NCBI GenBank assembly: GCA_013180625.2
Contig: SNVD02004503.1
Coordinates: 124,001-188,000 of the forward strand
Source: Boswellia sacra
Lineage: Eukaryota; Streptophyta; Magnoliopsida; Sapindales; Burseraceae
DNA: 64,000 nucleotides
Reading direction: 5' to 3'
The position numbers were made by a program, and so were the translations under genes. The notes beneath the pieces were generated by a model. The model was not told the origin of the DNA. It was given only the letters and a program-made list of their open reading frames with translations, and made no database searches. Shown one piece after another: positions 34,885 to 46,675 of the stretch (position 1 is the first letter of the stretch; every line of letters begins with the position of its first letter).

Positions 34885-36605
34885 TTTCTTGTTCCCATTG
34901 TCACAAGTAATCTTCATGCAAGAATTTGTTTAGCCATTCCTAAATCTTTTACAAGAGTTGCTGAGATCTTTCTTTAATTATTCAATCTTGCTAACATCAT
35001 GGTCCATAATTAACATATCATCCACATAAAGTCAGAGAATAATACAATCATTGTTAGAAAATTTCTTTATAAACACACAATGGTCAAAAGTTGTCTTACT
35101 CTACCTATAAGTCTCCATAAAGGTGTCAAACTTCTTGTACCATTGTCCGGGTGCTTGCTTGAGCCCATATAAGCTCTTTCTCAACTTGCAAACAAAATTT
35201 TGTTTACCCTTCACCTTGAAGCCTTTAGGTTGCTCATTGTATACGTCTTCCTATAAGTCAACATGGAGAAATGCAATCTTCATATCGAGTTATTCTATTT
35301 CTAGATTTAAGCAGGCTATTAATCTCAAAACAACTCTAATAGAAGACATCTTCACAACAAGTGAGAATATCTTTTCAAAATCAACACCCCTTTTTTCTAA
35401 CTAAAACCCTTCACAACCTGATCTTTAGTTTTCAAAGGAAAAGCCCACATGTTTCTAGAATGATCTTTAATGAAAGTAATATAATACTGAGCACAAGCAA
35501 AACTCTTAGTATCTATAGAGCAAATATCAGTATAAACCAAATCTAACAAACGTGATCTTCTAAAAGAATAGCTTTTAAATACAAATCTATGTTGTTTACA
35601 AATGAAGCAATGTGTACATACCTTAAATTTTACATGGTTTAAGCTAGAAAGAAGATGTTTCTCAACAAGAATTCACATCCCTTCTCATTCAACTGACTAA
35701 GCCGTTCATGTCATAATTCAATAGAAAAATCATCAGCTGTGTTCACCTCTTCCCCTAAGGGTTTACCATAAGTCATATAAAGAGAGTTATATTTCTTTTG
35801 TTTTGCTACCACCAAGGACTTGTTAGTGAGCTTCCATTTTCCTTCACCAAAATGATTGTGATAACCATCATCAACAAGAATACCAATAGAAGTCAAATTA
35901 AGGCGAATACCAAGAACATGCCTCAGATTCTTCAAAACTAGCCTATAATCAATGTCAGTATTAAAGCATACATCTCTTATGCCAATAATTTTTACATTAT
36001 GCATCATTTCCCATCTTTATAAAACCAAACTGACCACTAGTGTATGATAAGAAGTATTCATGGTGACAAGTAACATGATATGAGGCATCAGAGTCAATAA
36101 CCCAATGAGCATCCTAATGTGTAAGATTTAAACTATCACATTCAATAACTATAAAGAGATCATCCTTAACTATAGCTGTAACAATGTTGTTCCCATCTTT
36201 CTTTTTATCACCCTTTTCGCTGTTTTGCTCTCTTTCAAGTATCCTAGACTGATATCTTTTATAGCTTGGCTTGCCACAATGAAAACATGTAAATAGAAAA
36301 GCTTGATTTTGTGTATTTATCTATTCATGTGTTTCTTGCAAAGATTTCCATAAAGCATGAGCATTGGTTTTCTTTTGTAAATTAGCATACAAAGAATTAT
36401 CAACCCAAGATTTGATTTTTGAGCTAGCCATTTTTTTTAGTCTCCTTACTTATCATCAGACATATCTTATGGCTTGCCCTCATCACCTAAAACGATGTTA
36501 TCTAAATCAACCCAACATAGATGATCCTCCATGCGTGGTTTCCACATTGTATAATTTGAAGAAGTAAGCCTGATCATGCAATTAGGACCGTTCTCTCTAA
36601 CATTA
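34885..36605 (-). pseudogene. E8: Tork-like Copia gag-pol remnant
   Basis: Starts near 36605 with a gag wording (MEDSNVREN, MWKPRMEDHL). A zinc knuckle CFHCGKPSYKRY and a protease with DSDA in place of DSGA (about 36095) follow. A pre-integrase block is at 36007-35711 (RHVLGIRLNLTSIGILVDDGYH, GSLVV-like). Reverse transcriptase pieces are at about 35450-34960 ([21 protein letters not shown] and a degraded YVDD region). Most of the integrase core is deleted. It resembles Tnt1/Tork elements and is long dead. Confidence 0.7.
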
Positions 36606-36655
36606 GAATCCTCCATTTAATTGACACAAGAAAATACCCTAAAAAATAACTTACG

Positions 36656-36667
36656 GCTTTAATACCA
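36656..36667 (-). other. E8 primer binding site
   Basis: The minus strand reads TGGTATTAAAGC, an initiator-Met-type site with two changes, 2 bases from the LTR that starts TGTTGGG at 36670. Confidence 0.6.
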
Positions 36668-36669
36668 CT

Positions 36670-37290
36670 TGTTGGGAAAAGTATACTACAAAATTGAATC
36701 AATAACAATAACATTGTCGAATAATAAAACTTTTTCGCTCTCCATGTGTAAGTAAATGGGCTAGCAAAGCAATCAACAATCGCCACAAATTAAGAACACC
36801 AAATTTTAAGTGAAAAACTTGTAAACTAATGGGAAAAACCACGGGACCATAGTCCAATGTCAAAAACTTCTACTATCGCAATAATAAGTACACAAAGTTC
36901 ATCTCACCAACACAAATGGGAGGTACACAACATCAAGAATAAATATCTTAGCCCAACAATAAAGTTTCATCACAAAAAGGATGGCATCTACGAGCAATTT
37001 CTACAAAAGTAAGACTAGTGTCCTAAATGATTGGTCTAAGAAAATAGACAATAGAGAGAGAAAATAAACAAACCAAACCGATAGGTGTGAAGAGGATGAT
37101 ACAAAGGTACAGTCCTTCAATTTTGAGCAAGATCGGTTAGCCTAGATATTGTTCATAAATCAAGCAATGATGGATGGCTGCAAATGGTTTCGTTAAAGAA
37201 AAGATATACCAATTGCAAAGATCGACATTGCAAAGCAAAAAATCACCAATTTAAAAGTGAATTTCATCATGCATGCTGAAGTTTGGGTTG
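36670..37290 (-). repeat. E8 5' LTR, right edge approximate
   Basis: Begins TGTTGGGAAAAG next to the primer site. No partner LTR remains, so the other end was not fixed. It contains no coding frame. Confidence 0.45.
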
Positions 37291-38403
37291 GTGATTATTT
37301 TGTGAGTATATGTTTACTATTATAGTTTGATGGTTATGAAGTGTCTTTAAATTATATTTGTAGAGGCTATAGTTCTATATATGGTACCTTAAAATATAAC
37401 GTGTATTGACTTTGTTATGTGCGTAGATAATGTCTCAAATTCCAGCTCTAGTATATATTCTTTTATTGTTGGACATCATAAGACGTTGATTACGAACCTA
37501 GTTTGTGATCAGGCCTTTAGGTGAAGTTGTGTCGTTACTCAGCAGCGGTGATAGCTAACTATTCATTTTTTTCCTTTTTAATGAATATTTCCTTTTTTTT
37601 TGTTTTAAGGTTTTATGATTTTGACATTGTTTAAAATTTTATTCATATAAAATTCCTGTTTTATTCCTCCCTATTTTAATAATATTACCCCATAATTAAT
37701 TTACTTATCTGGGGGAAACATGTCATTTTAGCGCCAAAAGAATATTATAATAATGCATATGTCTTTTAAAAGTAGGGTTAAAAGTATTTCAATAATTACA
37801 ATGGAATTGGATTAAAAAATGATTTCATCTAACGGCAGCCAAAAGGTAGCCATTAGAGTTGGTGTTATAGCGCATGAATTTTTTGACTCAGTGGGTCTTA
37901 ACTTGAGTCTTTAAATCTTTAATATCATCAACAGTTGGTTAGTGTTGATATATTTAACAAGAACTTCAAGCCTAACATCGCAACAATCAACAAGTAGATT
38001 GAAGATTTGGTTTCTTGAGGTTTTCTCGAAAGAGAACGAATCCTAGCGTGTCTATTTAATTGCCATAGTAGCCATTTCATCTCCCTGTTACGTACATAAT
38101 GCATGGTATGATAAATTAATTAGTACAGTAAATTATGTGACTTCTTAATTAACTAATTACATTGCTTGAATTGTATCTAGAAAAGTTAAATTATCAATTA
38201 CATGGAAAGTGTAATATTACAAAATAAATATATAGATCGAAGTCAAAAGTTTCTTTCTTGCATTTAGATGAGAAACAAAACCAAACTTAAAAGTAAACAT
38301 AACAAGAAAATTATTTTTTCTTTATTGAAACATCTCCTTATTAGGTAAGAGTACAAAGCATGCTACGTATTGATAGTACAAGCTAACAATATGGCTAACA
38401 AAC
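37291..38403. other. 3' flank of the chitinase gene, no feature seen
   Basis: AT-rich sequence downstream of the chitinase stop. I see no conserved coding frame or transposon end. A polyadenylation-like AATAAA lies just after the stop (minus strand, about 38323-38335). Confidence 0.4.
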
Positions 38404-38513
38404 TTAACAGTAGAGATTCCGTCTAGGAGCAATGCCAAATTTCTTACAATAATTGGTGTAGAGCTTAACACAAGCCTAAACCCGAGCAGGTTGGTTGTTA
38501 TTGCACTCACCAC
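38404..38513 (-). pseudogene. Chitinase exon 2, C-terminal part
   Basis: Encodes GECNNNQPARV, a TAG stop at 38478-38476 where the family has a coding residue, then ACVKLYTNYCKKFGIAP and the terminal NLYC with TAA at 38406-38404. The cysteine spacing fits the C-terminus of class IV chitinases. The first 8 bases (38513-38506) are the target duplication of the hAT-like element. Confidence 0.85.
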
Positions 38514-38517
38514 TAGG

Positions 38518-38522
38518 GATGG
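38518..38522. repeat. Left target duplication of E3 (GATGG)
   Basis: GATGG is repeated exactly at 49604-49608. It lies within the terminal repeat of the hAT-like element. Confidence 0.93.
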
Positions 38523-39899
38523 TGACACATCCAAAAAAGGATTGTCTCCCAAGTATAGGAGTGTCGAAGTAATAAACCCGGTGAGTCCGAGGTCGATCCA
38601 CGAGGAAGGGAATTTAAGCGCTACAAACTATAAAGTAAGCAATATGATGTGGATGATTTAAAGAGATGACAAGATAATATTAACAAATATAAATAAGCAA
38701 CAAGTTCGTAAACAATAAATTAGAATCACACAAGAAAAATCAACACAATAATAATGAAGGTTAAGGTTAGGGGATCCGCCCTTGATATTTCGAATAAGGA
38801 TAATTAACCCATTTTAGTTATATAAATTATATTTGTTTCATTACCAATATTTATACCGCTTCTTGTAAATGGGTTCAAGCATCCAACGTGCCAATCACCA
38901 TATGTCTACAACAATTCCTAACTAGACTTATGTTGGTAAGGAAGAACCATACGACGTCTAGGAAGGATCCAAGCATTTGATATGCCAATGATTGTCTACA
39001 ATGGATCAAGACCTCCACCTTACGAGTGGTGTCAAGATTGATTAAGAAATTAAATATAAATCATATTGAATAAACATTATAAGATTAAGATTATTAAGCA
39101 CATATTAAGGGTTAGAGAATCCTTATTCTCATATCAAGGGTTTCACCCTTTCACCTTAGCAAAAGAGAAATTAGAAGAACATTATAATAGAAAGAAAATA
39201 AAATGCAAGAAAAAGGAAATTCATTAATAACATAAACACACAAAACACAATACAAGATCCTAGCCAAAGCCAAAATGTTCCAGCCAAGGCCAAGATGCCC
39301 TAATGGGTCACAAGGAACCTCTATTTATAGATACATCCAGGGGCAAACTTGTCAAATTACAAGGGCATAATTGTCAAATATTAGTTGTAAATATCTTTGA
39401 CAATTGGGATCATTAGGCACCGACTTTGACCATCAATTTTGAAATTTAAATGTTGAGAATTTTAATCACATGTCTTCATGAAAGTTGTAGATATTTCTCT
39501 CAGATTTCTAGAACACATTTATTTGCACAATTTGGATATGTATTTTGAGAGATACGGTCCAAATATTGAGGCCTGGTCAGACTAGGCTGAGACTGTAGAT
39601 GGGTTCACTTCAAGCCCAATTTTGGTCTACTAATAGCCCGAATTTGATGATACTTGGGAAATGCAATCTTGTAGACAATTGAATCAGCTTTCCAAAACAT
39701 TAAGAATTGAACCATTCTGATCTATAAATAGAGAGTTATGCCTATTTTACCGAATCTGTAACAAAACTAAAATTAAGAGAAAGTTAATTCTAAAGATGCA
39801 AAGACTACAAATATACTTAAGTTGAGGAATTTAATGACACTATTAATGCAATATGATGAGCTAAGCTCTTATTAAACATACATATTTAAGTGTTCATCA
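38523..39899 (-). repeat. E3 3' LTR
   Basis: 1377 bases, TGACACATCC to GTTCATCA, paired with 48221-49603. It has a minus-strand TATAAATA at 39322-39329. The region 38635-38720 is shorter than in E2, lacking the GGTGGTAGAACC blocks. Confidence 0.94.
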
Positions 39900-39910
39900 C
39901 ACCCTCCAAC
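39900..39910 (-). other. E3 polypurine tract
   Basis: CACCCTCCAAC directly beside the 3' LTR is the counterpart of the E1 and E2 tracts, with one C-to-T change in the run. Confidence 0.65.
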
Positions 39911-40256
39911 TAGCTTACTGCTAGTCCCTATCAATTAAAGCGTTATTATTTAGAAATGATTTATAGAATTTTACATCCAAGGTGGTCATTATTGCACTCT
40001 CCTTGATTTTATCCAAATAAACAAACTCTCAATCAATTATTATTATTATTATTTTTATGACTCATGTACCCTCCGGTCAAGATATCTGTAAACCTTCTTT
40101 TTGTGCTCAGTCAACACATGACTATGGGGCTTATTAGAAAGAAGCCATATCGGTTCTAATATTTGTTAAGGTTAACAACCTTAGGTAAGAGGCATTTATT
40201 CATATATATATATATATATTTCTTTTTTTTCTTTTTTTTTGAAGGAATGCATATTT

Positions 40257-40525
40257 AACCCATGTAGTGAGCCTTAGGCTAATGACTTCCAGACCAGTTA
40301 GCCTTAGGGCATTAGGTGTTAAGACACCCCTACGGGCTTAACGACTCGGGTTGCCGATGCTTTATTTTTGCTTAGAAACTTATGGATAGTGTAATATTCA
40401 ATCCCATTAAGCTTTCTCCTTAATTCATCTAGCGAGTTTTGGGTCAATAGCTCCCAAACCAGTTGGGCTTAGGGTATTAGGTGTTGAGGTATCCCTCGGG
40501 CTTAATTGCTCGAATTAAGGAGGCT
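40257..40525 (-). repeat. E3 tandem pair of about 100-base blocks with hairpin
   Basis: Units start at about 40257 and 40422, again 165 bases apart, and the CTTAATT...AATTAAG hairpin (about 40501-40519) is kept. Confidence 0.75.
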
Positions 40526-41234
40526 ACGAGACCAAACTTATCTACAATTACTTTCTCTCTCTATTTTTTTTGTTTTTTTTGTTTTTTTCACTTTTTTTTA
40601 ACTTTCTCCTTCCTTTGTGTTGTTATCCTAAACAAAACAAAAGAACTCAATATTACAACATTTCATTTTGCCACCCACAATCATGTATCAAGGTATGTAT
40701 GTGTGTGTGAAGAAAGGTTCATGAATACTTGCTTAATAAGTACATAAGCACACAATTTTTTAAATGATAAGGTTGTGAGAGTTCATAGATTTGAATAATT
40801 CAAAATGAAATAAATAAGACCTCCTTGTTATAAAATTCAAAAATCAAGACTAAATAATATCAAGTTAGCTAAAATGAGTTCACAAAATCAAAATAAAATG
40901 ACAAATTGGTTAGAATGGGTTTCAAGAGTTCAAACTGGTCCTCCCTACTCTGCCATTCCTGACCTAGAATGTGTCTCAAGAGGATTTGAACTCCTTACAC
41001 CGCACTCTAAATCTAATTACTAACTCACTTTTTTTTTGCAAGAAAAAAGAAAATTCAAGGCACACTTATGTTTACTATCCTTCCCCCCCAACCAAATGAA
41101 ACATTGTCCTCAATGTTTAAATGTAGAGAGATAAAGTATAAGAGACATTACCTGAGACTTCTGTTATTCAAGAGAGATGACCTGAAAGACTCATAAAATA
41201 AAATGCTAAAAATAAAATAAAAGACAAAGAAGAA

Positions 41235-41885
41235 TTACAAACGGAGATTCAGATCCAATCTGCGCTTTTTGTTTTGTTCCCCTGACCAATCAATTTGAGT
41301 TATGGCTGGGTCAGATTCATACTCGAATGCTTGTAACTTGTCAAGTAGTTCACTAGCAGTAGTAGCAGAAATAAGGATCTTTCTGGCCGAATGAGAGATA
41401 AAATTTTGTTCCACAGTTGCATCAACAAAACTTATCAAAGGATCAAAGAAATTTTTAACATTCAACAAACCTAAGGGTTTTTTATGGATATTCAGTTGGG
41501 CCCAAGAGGCAATTTGAAAAATTTCTTCAAAAGTCCCAAAGCCACCTGGTAAAGCAATAAAGGCATCTGAATTGATAAGCATATGTGTCATGCGTTCATG
41601 CATAGATGAGACCTGTAACTCCTTCCCAACTGTTTTTCCAACAATGCTTTCTACAGCCAAAGCTTTAGGAATAACTCCTAACACTTGACTGCCTCCTACA
41701 TGTGCAGTTGTTGATACGCAACCCATTAACCCGAGGCTACCTCCCTCATAAACCACATGAATCTTTCTTTCAGCCAGTAGCCTACCAAGATAGTTTGCTA
41801 CTTCTACAAACTCCTCACTTTTACCCGGTCGAGATCAGCAGAATACACATATCCTTTGGATTCGACGTTGTGAAGTTCCCTCCAT
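41235..41885 (-). pseudogene. LOG-like phosphoribohydrolase of E3, best-preserved copy
   Basis: An intron-less frame of 216 codons from the ATG at 41885 to the stop at 41235, near the usual length of plant LOG proteins. A single TGA at codon 17 (41837-41835) replaces the Gly codon of E2 in VFCGSRPG. Seen: the nucleotide-binding start IQRICVFC, a Gly-rich loop changed from YGGGS to YEGGS (Glu47), MHER with the expected catalytic Arg at 98, SDAFIALPGGFGTFEE with Glu121, and a C-terminal helix ending LLDKLQAFEYE. The last 16 residues (SGEQNKKRRLDLNLRL) are basic and leucine-rich. The intron-less state points to capture from mRNA, since plant LOG genes have several introns. Confidence 0.9.
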
Positions 41886-42200
41886 GTCTATGCAACTCTC
41901 TAACTATGTGTGAAGAAGAGAACAAGACATGTGGTATTTATGGAGTGCAAAAAGGTATGCTAATGATGATATCTATCTAGGTAGCTCGGTTGTTTGTTGA
42001 AAAAGTTGACAATAATGCATAAAAATTCAAAAGATGATGAAATAAGACACCATAAGTCCAACAAAAGATACAAATTCAAAAATGACAGCTATGAGGTATT
42101 AAAATTCAAAAATGATGGCACGCATGCATATGTACAGGTAGTTGTGACTGTGGCTCACATCTTCCTCTGGTTTTACGTCCAGAAATGGCTTAAACACCTT

Positions 42201-42752
42201 CTATGAGTTGGGGATATGCTTCCCATCCAGTTTTCTTATAAACTGGTAAACAGGGTCGTTTTGAGTCAGATTCCCAAGACTATAGCGTTCCTGCTCATCT
42301 CGGAAATGCGTCCACAAGTTAAAAATTTCACGCTGCACAAGTCCACAAGAATGCGTCTCAAGAGTCACTGGGATATCATCCAAAGACTCCCTACTCAGTC
42401 TATTCTTGATGAACTGTAGCTTATTCTCTCGATTATTAGACAAATATCCTAAGGAGCGGCAACGCTGGTTACAAGTCCATCTTGCACATTAATTGGGACA
42501 AACTTGTAACCTTTTCGCTCTTCGCTTTTTGGCGTAAGAGCTTTTTCCCATACCTGGTATGTGAGAAACAAGATTATCTGAAAATTCATAAGAAAATCAA
42601 ACCTTAGCTTCAATTAACCATCTTACTTCAACGGGCAAACCCTTATGCATCAACATCCTTACTCTTTCTGCGCGAGCTTTGTAAATTTTAAGCAAATCAT
42701 TTGGAGAAATAGAGGAAAAATGTTTGTGCAGGTTTGAAAGAATGGTGTCCAT
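42201..42752 (-). pseudogene. E3 copy of the basic cysteine-rich protein gene, full length with two stops
   Basis: Runs from the ATG at 42752 to the stop at 42201 in one phase. TGA at codon 52 (42599-42597) is the same change as in E1. A 3-base insertion brings TAA at 42491-42489 inside the cysteine cluster. Downstream, the tail not present in E2 is open: REIFNLWTHFRDEQERYSLG and on to KHIPNS. It shows the family's full C-terminus. See the E2 copy for motifs and the possible relation to viral cysteine-rich proteins. Confidence 0.68.
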
Positions 42753-42924
42753 GTGAAAATGCGAGAAAAGAAAAGAAAATGAATGCAAGGTGAGCAACAG
42801 TTTTTAAGGAACTGAAAAACCGACTTTAATAGTCACGGAGTACCGTATCCGCCACTTGACCGGGAAAAATCAATCCTTAAAAGGGATCAACTAAAGCAAT
42901 GGACTCTTCATTTTGGTCAAAATT

Positions 42925-44121
42925 TTAAAAGAATGGTTCTAACCGTTGTCCATTAACTTTAAACACATGACCATTCTTTGGGTTCTCAATTTCAACTGCT
43001 CCATGAGGGAAAACATTTTTGAAAATGAAAGGCCCAGTCCAACGTAACCGAAGTTTGCCAGGAAAAAAGTGCAACCTTGAATCATACAAAAGAACTTTTT
43101 GTGAAGGTTCAAAAGATTTTCTAACAATAAATTTGTCATGAAAAACCTTCATTTTTTCTTTGTAGATTTTAGAATTTTCATAAGCCTCATTCCTGATTTC
43201 TTCAAGTTCACTCAGTTGGAGTTTTCGTAACTTGCAAGCATCATTCAAGTTTGTGTTAAATGTTTTAATGGCCCAATAAGCTTTATGTTCAATTTCCACA
43301 GGCAAGTGACAAGGTTTTCCATAAACTAGTCTATAAGGAGACATTTCCAATGATGTTTTAAAAGCAGTTCGGTAAGCCCAAAGTGCATCATTAAGTCTTA
43401 AAGACCAATCTTTACGATTTGGGTTAACCGTTTTTTCTAAGATCTGTTTTATCTCCCTATTAGCTAATTCAACTTGTCCACTTGTTTGTGGGTGATAAGG
43501 TGTAGAAATTTTATGGGTTATTCCATATTTCTTCATTAAAGTTTCAAATGGTTTGTTACAAAAATGTGTACCCCCATCACTAATAATGGCTCGAGGAATT
43601 CCAAATCTACTCAAGATATTCTCTTTCAAGAATTTGACAACTGTTTTGTGGTCATTGTTTCGAGATGGAATTGCCTCGACCCATTTTGAAACATAGTCTA
43701 CTACAACAAGGATATACACAAAACCAAATGATGGTGGAAATGGTCCCATAAAATCAATACCCCAACAATCAAAGATTTCAACAACAAGATTGGGATTCAA
43801 AGGCATCACGTTTCTTTTTTAAATGGATCCCAATTTTTGACAATTTTCAAATGTTTTATAAAATGCATGTGCATCTTTAAATAAGGTGGGCCAATAAAAT
43901 CCACATTGCAAGATTTTAGCAGCTGTTTTTCTAGATGAAAAATGTCCTCCACATGCCTCAGAATGACAAAAGTTAATGACACTACTTACCTCATTGTTGG
44001 GTATGCATCTTCTTATTATTTGGTCCAAACAATATTTGAACAGATATGGGTCATCCCAATAAAAATTTTTCACCTCGGTTAAAAATTTCCATTTGTCTTG
44101 AGCATTCCAATGAGGTGGCAT
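42925..44121 (-). pseudogene. E3 integrase
   Basis: The HHCC domain (44121-43819) has HSEACGGHF, but the second metal pair is altered: CENC became FENC. One stop near 43819 separates it from a 294-codon open stretch (43809-42925). That stretch carries the core [24 protein letters not shown] and [12 protein letters not shown] (D, D, E all kept) and the C-terminal domain [13 protein letters not shown]. It is the longest integrase frame of the three Athila-type copies. Confidence 0.9.
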
Positions 44122-44221
44122 TTTTCCTGTTGCAAGAGAATTTCCAATGTTAGCAAACCAAGGTATAGTAGCAACGGAAAATAAAAACTCATCAGGAAAA
44201 GAATCATTGATAGGTGAAGTT

Positions 44222-44443
44222 TTAATTAATGTCTCTGTCCTTTATTGTGATGTTAAATTCTTGGAGCAATAAGATCCACCGTATCAATCTAGGTTTTGCA
44301 TCCTGTTTAAACATTAAATATCTCACAGCTGCATGGTCAGTGTAAACAATTGTGGGAGAACCAATTAAATAAGAACAAAATTTGTCCAATGCAAATACTA
44401 CTGCAAGTAGTTCTTTTTCAGTTATTGTGTAATTCATTTGCAC
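44222..44443 (-). pseudogene. E3 RNase H, with a deletion
   Basis: Open from [20 protein letters not shown] through [15 protein letters not shown] to QEFNITIKD, then a deletion of about 50 bases relative to E2 removes the [15 protein letters not shown] end. The catalytic Glu (EKELLA) and Asp (TDHAA) are kept. A stop near 44495 separates it from the reverse transcriptase frame. Confidence 0.85.
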
Positions 44444-44494
44444 ATCATTTAAAGTCCTACTTGCATAATATATGACATAAGGCCTACCTTCTTT

Positions 44495-45796
44495 TCATTG
44501 TCCTAAGACAGCACCAACGGCATAGTCACTTGCATCACACATCAATTCAAAAGGTAAGGACCAATCAGGAGATTGCATAATTGGAGCAATTGTTAAAAGT
44601 CCAATTAGTGTATCAAAGGCATTTTGACATTCTTGAGTCCATTCAAAGGAAGTATCTTTTATTAAGAGGTTACAAAGAGGTTTAGATATAGCACTGAAAT
44701 TTCTTATGAACGTCCTATAAAATCCAGCATGCCCTAAGAATGAACGAACCTCTTTAACTGTTTTTGGAAGAGGCAAATGGGAAATTAATTCCACTTTTAC
44801 TTTATCCACTTCAATTCCTTTAGAAGACACCACATGACCTAAAACAATTCCCGAAGTGACCATATAATGACATTTTTCCCAATTCAAAATAAGATCTTTT
44901 TCTACACACCTTTTTAGGACTTTTTCTAAATTTTCAAGACAATTATCAAAAGAGTTTTCAAAGACAGTTAAATCATCCATGAAAACTTCTAAGCAATGCT
45001 CAACCATGTCACTAAAAATGCTTAACATGCATCTTTGAAAAGTGGCTGGAGCATTACAAAGTCCAAAAGGCATTCTCCTAAATGCAAAAGTGCCAAAGGG
45101 GCACGTGAATGTGGACTTTTCTTGGTCTTCGCGTGCAATGGGAATTTGATAATAGCCTAAGTATCCATCAAGAAAGCAGTAGTAGGGGTTTCCTGCTACT
45201 CTTTCAAGAATTTGGTCAAGGAAAGGTAAGGGAAAATGGTCTTTTCTAGTGACAGCATTTAATTTTCTATAATCAATGCACATCCTCCAACTAGATGAGA
45301 CACGAGTTGGTAATGATTCCCCCTTTTCATTTTTAACAACTGTAATGCCAGATTTTTTAGGTACTGCTTGTGTAGGGCTTACCCACTTACTATCAGAAAT
45401 AGGATAGATAATTCCCACATCAAGTAGTTTGAGAACTTCAGCCCTAATGACCTCTTTCATGTGTGGATTTAATCTCCTTTGAGGTTGTTGAGATGTTTTG
45501 GCATTTTCCTCTAAATGTATTCTATGTGTGCAAATTAAAGGGTTAATGCCTTTTATATCTTTTAAAGTCCACACAATTGCATTTTTATGCCTTTTAAGCA
45601 CTTCTATCAACTTACCTTGTTGCTCGCATGTGAGGGATGAAGAAATTACCACCGGATATGTCTGATTCTCCTCAAGATATGCATATTTCAGTCCTTCAGG
45701 TAAGGGCTTTAGTTCTAACTTGGGAGCTTCCTCTTCCTTGCTTTCATTCATTTGCCCCAATTCTCCAAATCTTGATTTTGAGCCTTTTTCCAACAC
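44495..45796 (-). CDS. E3 reverse transcriptase, long open part of pol
   Basis: 433 open codons. Domains: a linker with GLKYAYLEENQTYPV, a basic/proline segment KTSQQPQRRLNPH, then the reverse transcriptase core with [36 protein letters not shown] and catalytic FMDDLTVFE. The connection is next, and the start of RNase H ([18 protein letters not shown]) follows before the stop. It is an internal part of a polyprotein, so the first Met is not taken as a start. All core residues look functional. Confidence 0.9.
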   Translation of the reverse strand: MLEKGSKSRFGELGQMNESKEEEAPKLELKPLPEGLKYAYLEENQTYPVVISSSLTCEQQGKLIEVLKRHKNAIVWTLKDIKGINPLICTHRIHLEENAKTSQQPQRRLNPHMKEVIRAEVLKLLDVGIIYPISDSKWVSPTQAVPKKSGITVVKNEKGESLPTRVSSSWRMCIDYRKLNAVTRKDHFPLPFLDQILERVAGNPYYCFLDGYLGYYQIPIAREDQEKSTFTCPFGTFAFRRMPFGLCNAPATFQRCMLSIFSDMVEHCLEVFMDDLTVFENSFDNCLENLEKVLKRCVEKDLILNWEKCHYMVTSGIVLGHVVSSKGIEVDKVKVELISHLPLPKTVKEVRSFLGHAGFYRTFIRNFSAISKPLCNLLIKDTSFEWTQECQNAFDTLIGLLTIAPIMQSPDWSLPFELMCDASDYAVGAVLGQ

Positions 45797-45853
45797 CTAT
45801 GCACAATCCAGTAAAGAACATATATCAGAAAGATCATGTTCTAGTTCCATACT

Positions 45854-46675
45854 TTATTCTAACGATTTCACTAAACAAGTTTCGAAAGAGTCAGAAGAAC
45901 TCCCTTTTTGGATGTGATCTTCCACAACAGATTCAATTACATTGGCCTCGTCAATTTCATCTTCTTCTTCATTTGGTTGTTTGCACGTATTAAAAACATT
46001 TAGTTCCAATGTCATGTTCCCAAATGATAGTTTCATGACTCCATTCCTGCAATTAATCAAAGCATTAGAGGTAACTAGAAATGGACGCCCTAAAATAACA
46101 GGAATTAAATTGCTTACTTCTACTGGTTGTGTGTCCAAGACGATAAAATCCACTGGGTAAATGAATTTATTGACTTGAACTAATGCATCTTCTACTACTC
46201 CTCTTGGTACTTTAATTGATCTATCAGCAAGCAAAAGAGTCACAGAAGTCGGTTTTAACTAACCTAGATTGAGTTTTTGAAAAAACGAATATGGAAGCAA
46301 ATTCACACTAGCACCAAGATCAAGTAAAGCTTGTTTAATTTTATGGTCTCCAATAACAAATGAAATTGTAGGACAACCTGGATCCTTATATTTCACTGTA
46401 TTATTATTTTGAAGAATAGCACTTACTTGCTCAGCTAGAAAGGCCTTCTTTTTCACATTCAGTTTTCTTTTCACAGTGCACAAGTCTTTAAAAAATTTTG
46501 CATAAGAAGGTACCTGTTTGATTACATCAAGCAAGGGAATGTTGACCTTTACCTGTTTGAAAATTTCAAAGATTTTGGAATTCTGAGTTGACTTTTTTTG
46601 TGTAGCTAATGCTTGAGGAAATGGAGGCACAGATGAGGATTTGGTTTCCTCTTCGCAAGGTGTTGGTTTGGCCAC
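45854..46675 (-). pseudogene. E3 protease
   Basis: The frame 46675-46259 contains ALLDLGASVNLLPYSFFQKL (active-site DLGA) and ends in a stop at 46261-46259. The frame 46243-45854 contains LLADRSIKVPRGVVEDALVQ and VILGRPFL. A single nonsense change therefore divides an otherwise complete retropepsin. Confidence 0.86.

Noticed and set aside
38322..38552. Minus-strand hydrophobic open frame of 76 codons
   Set aside because: It is the wrong frame of the chitinase C-terminus and runs into the E3 LTR. The neighbouring frame gives the family's cysteine-rich end.
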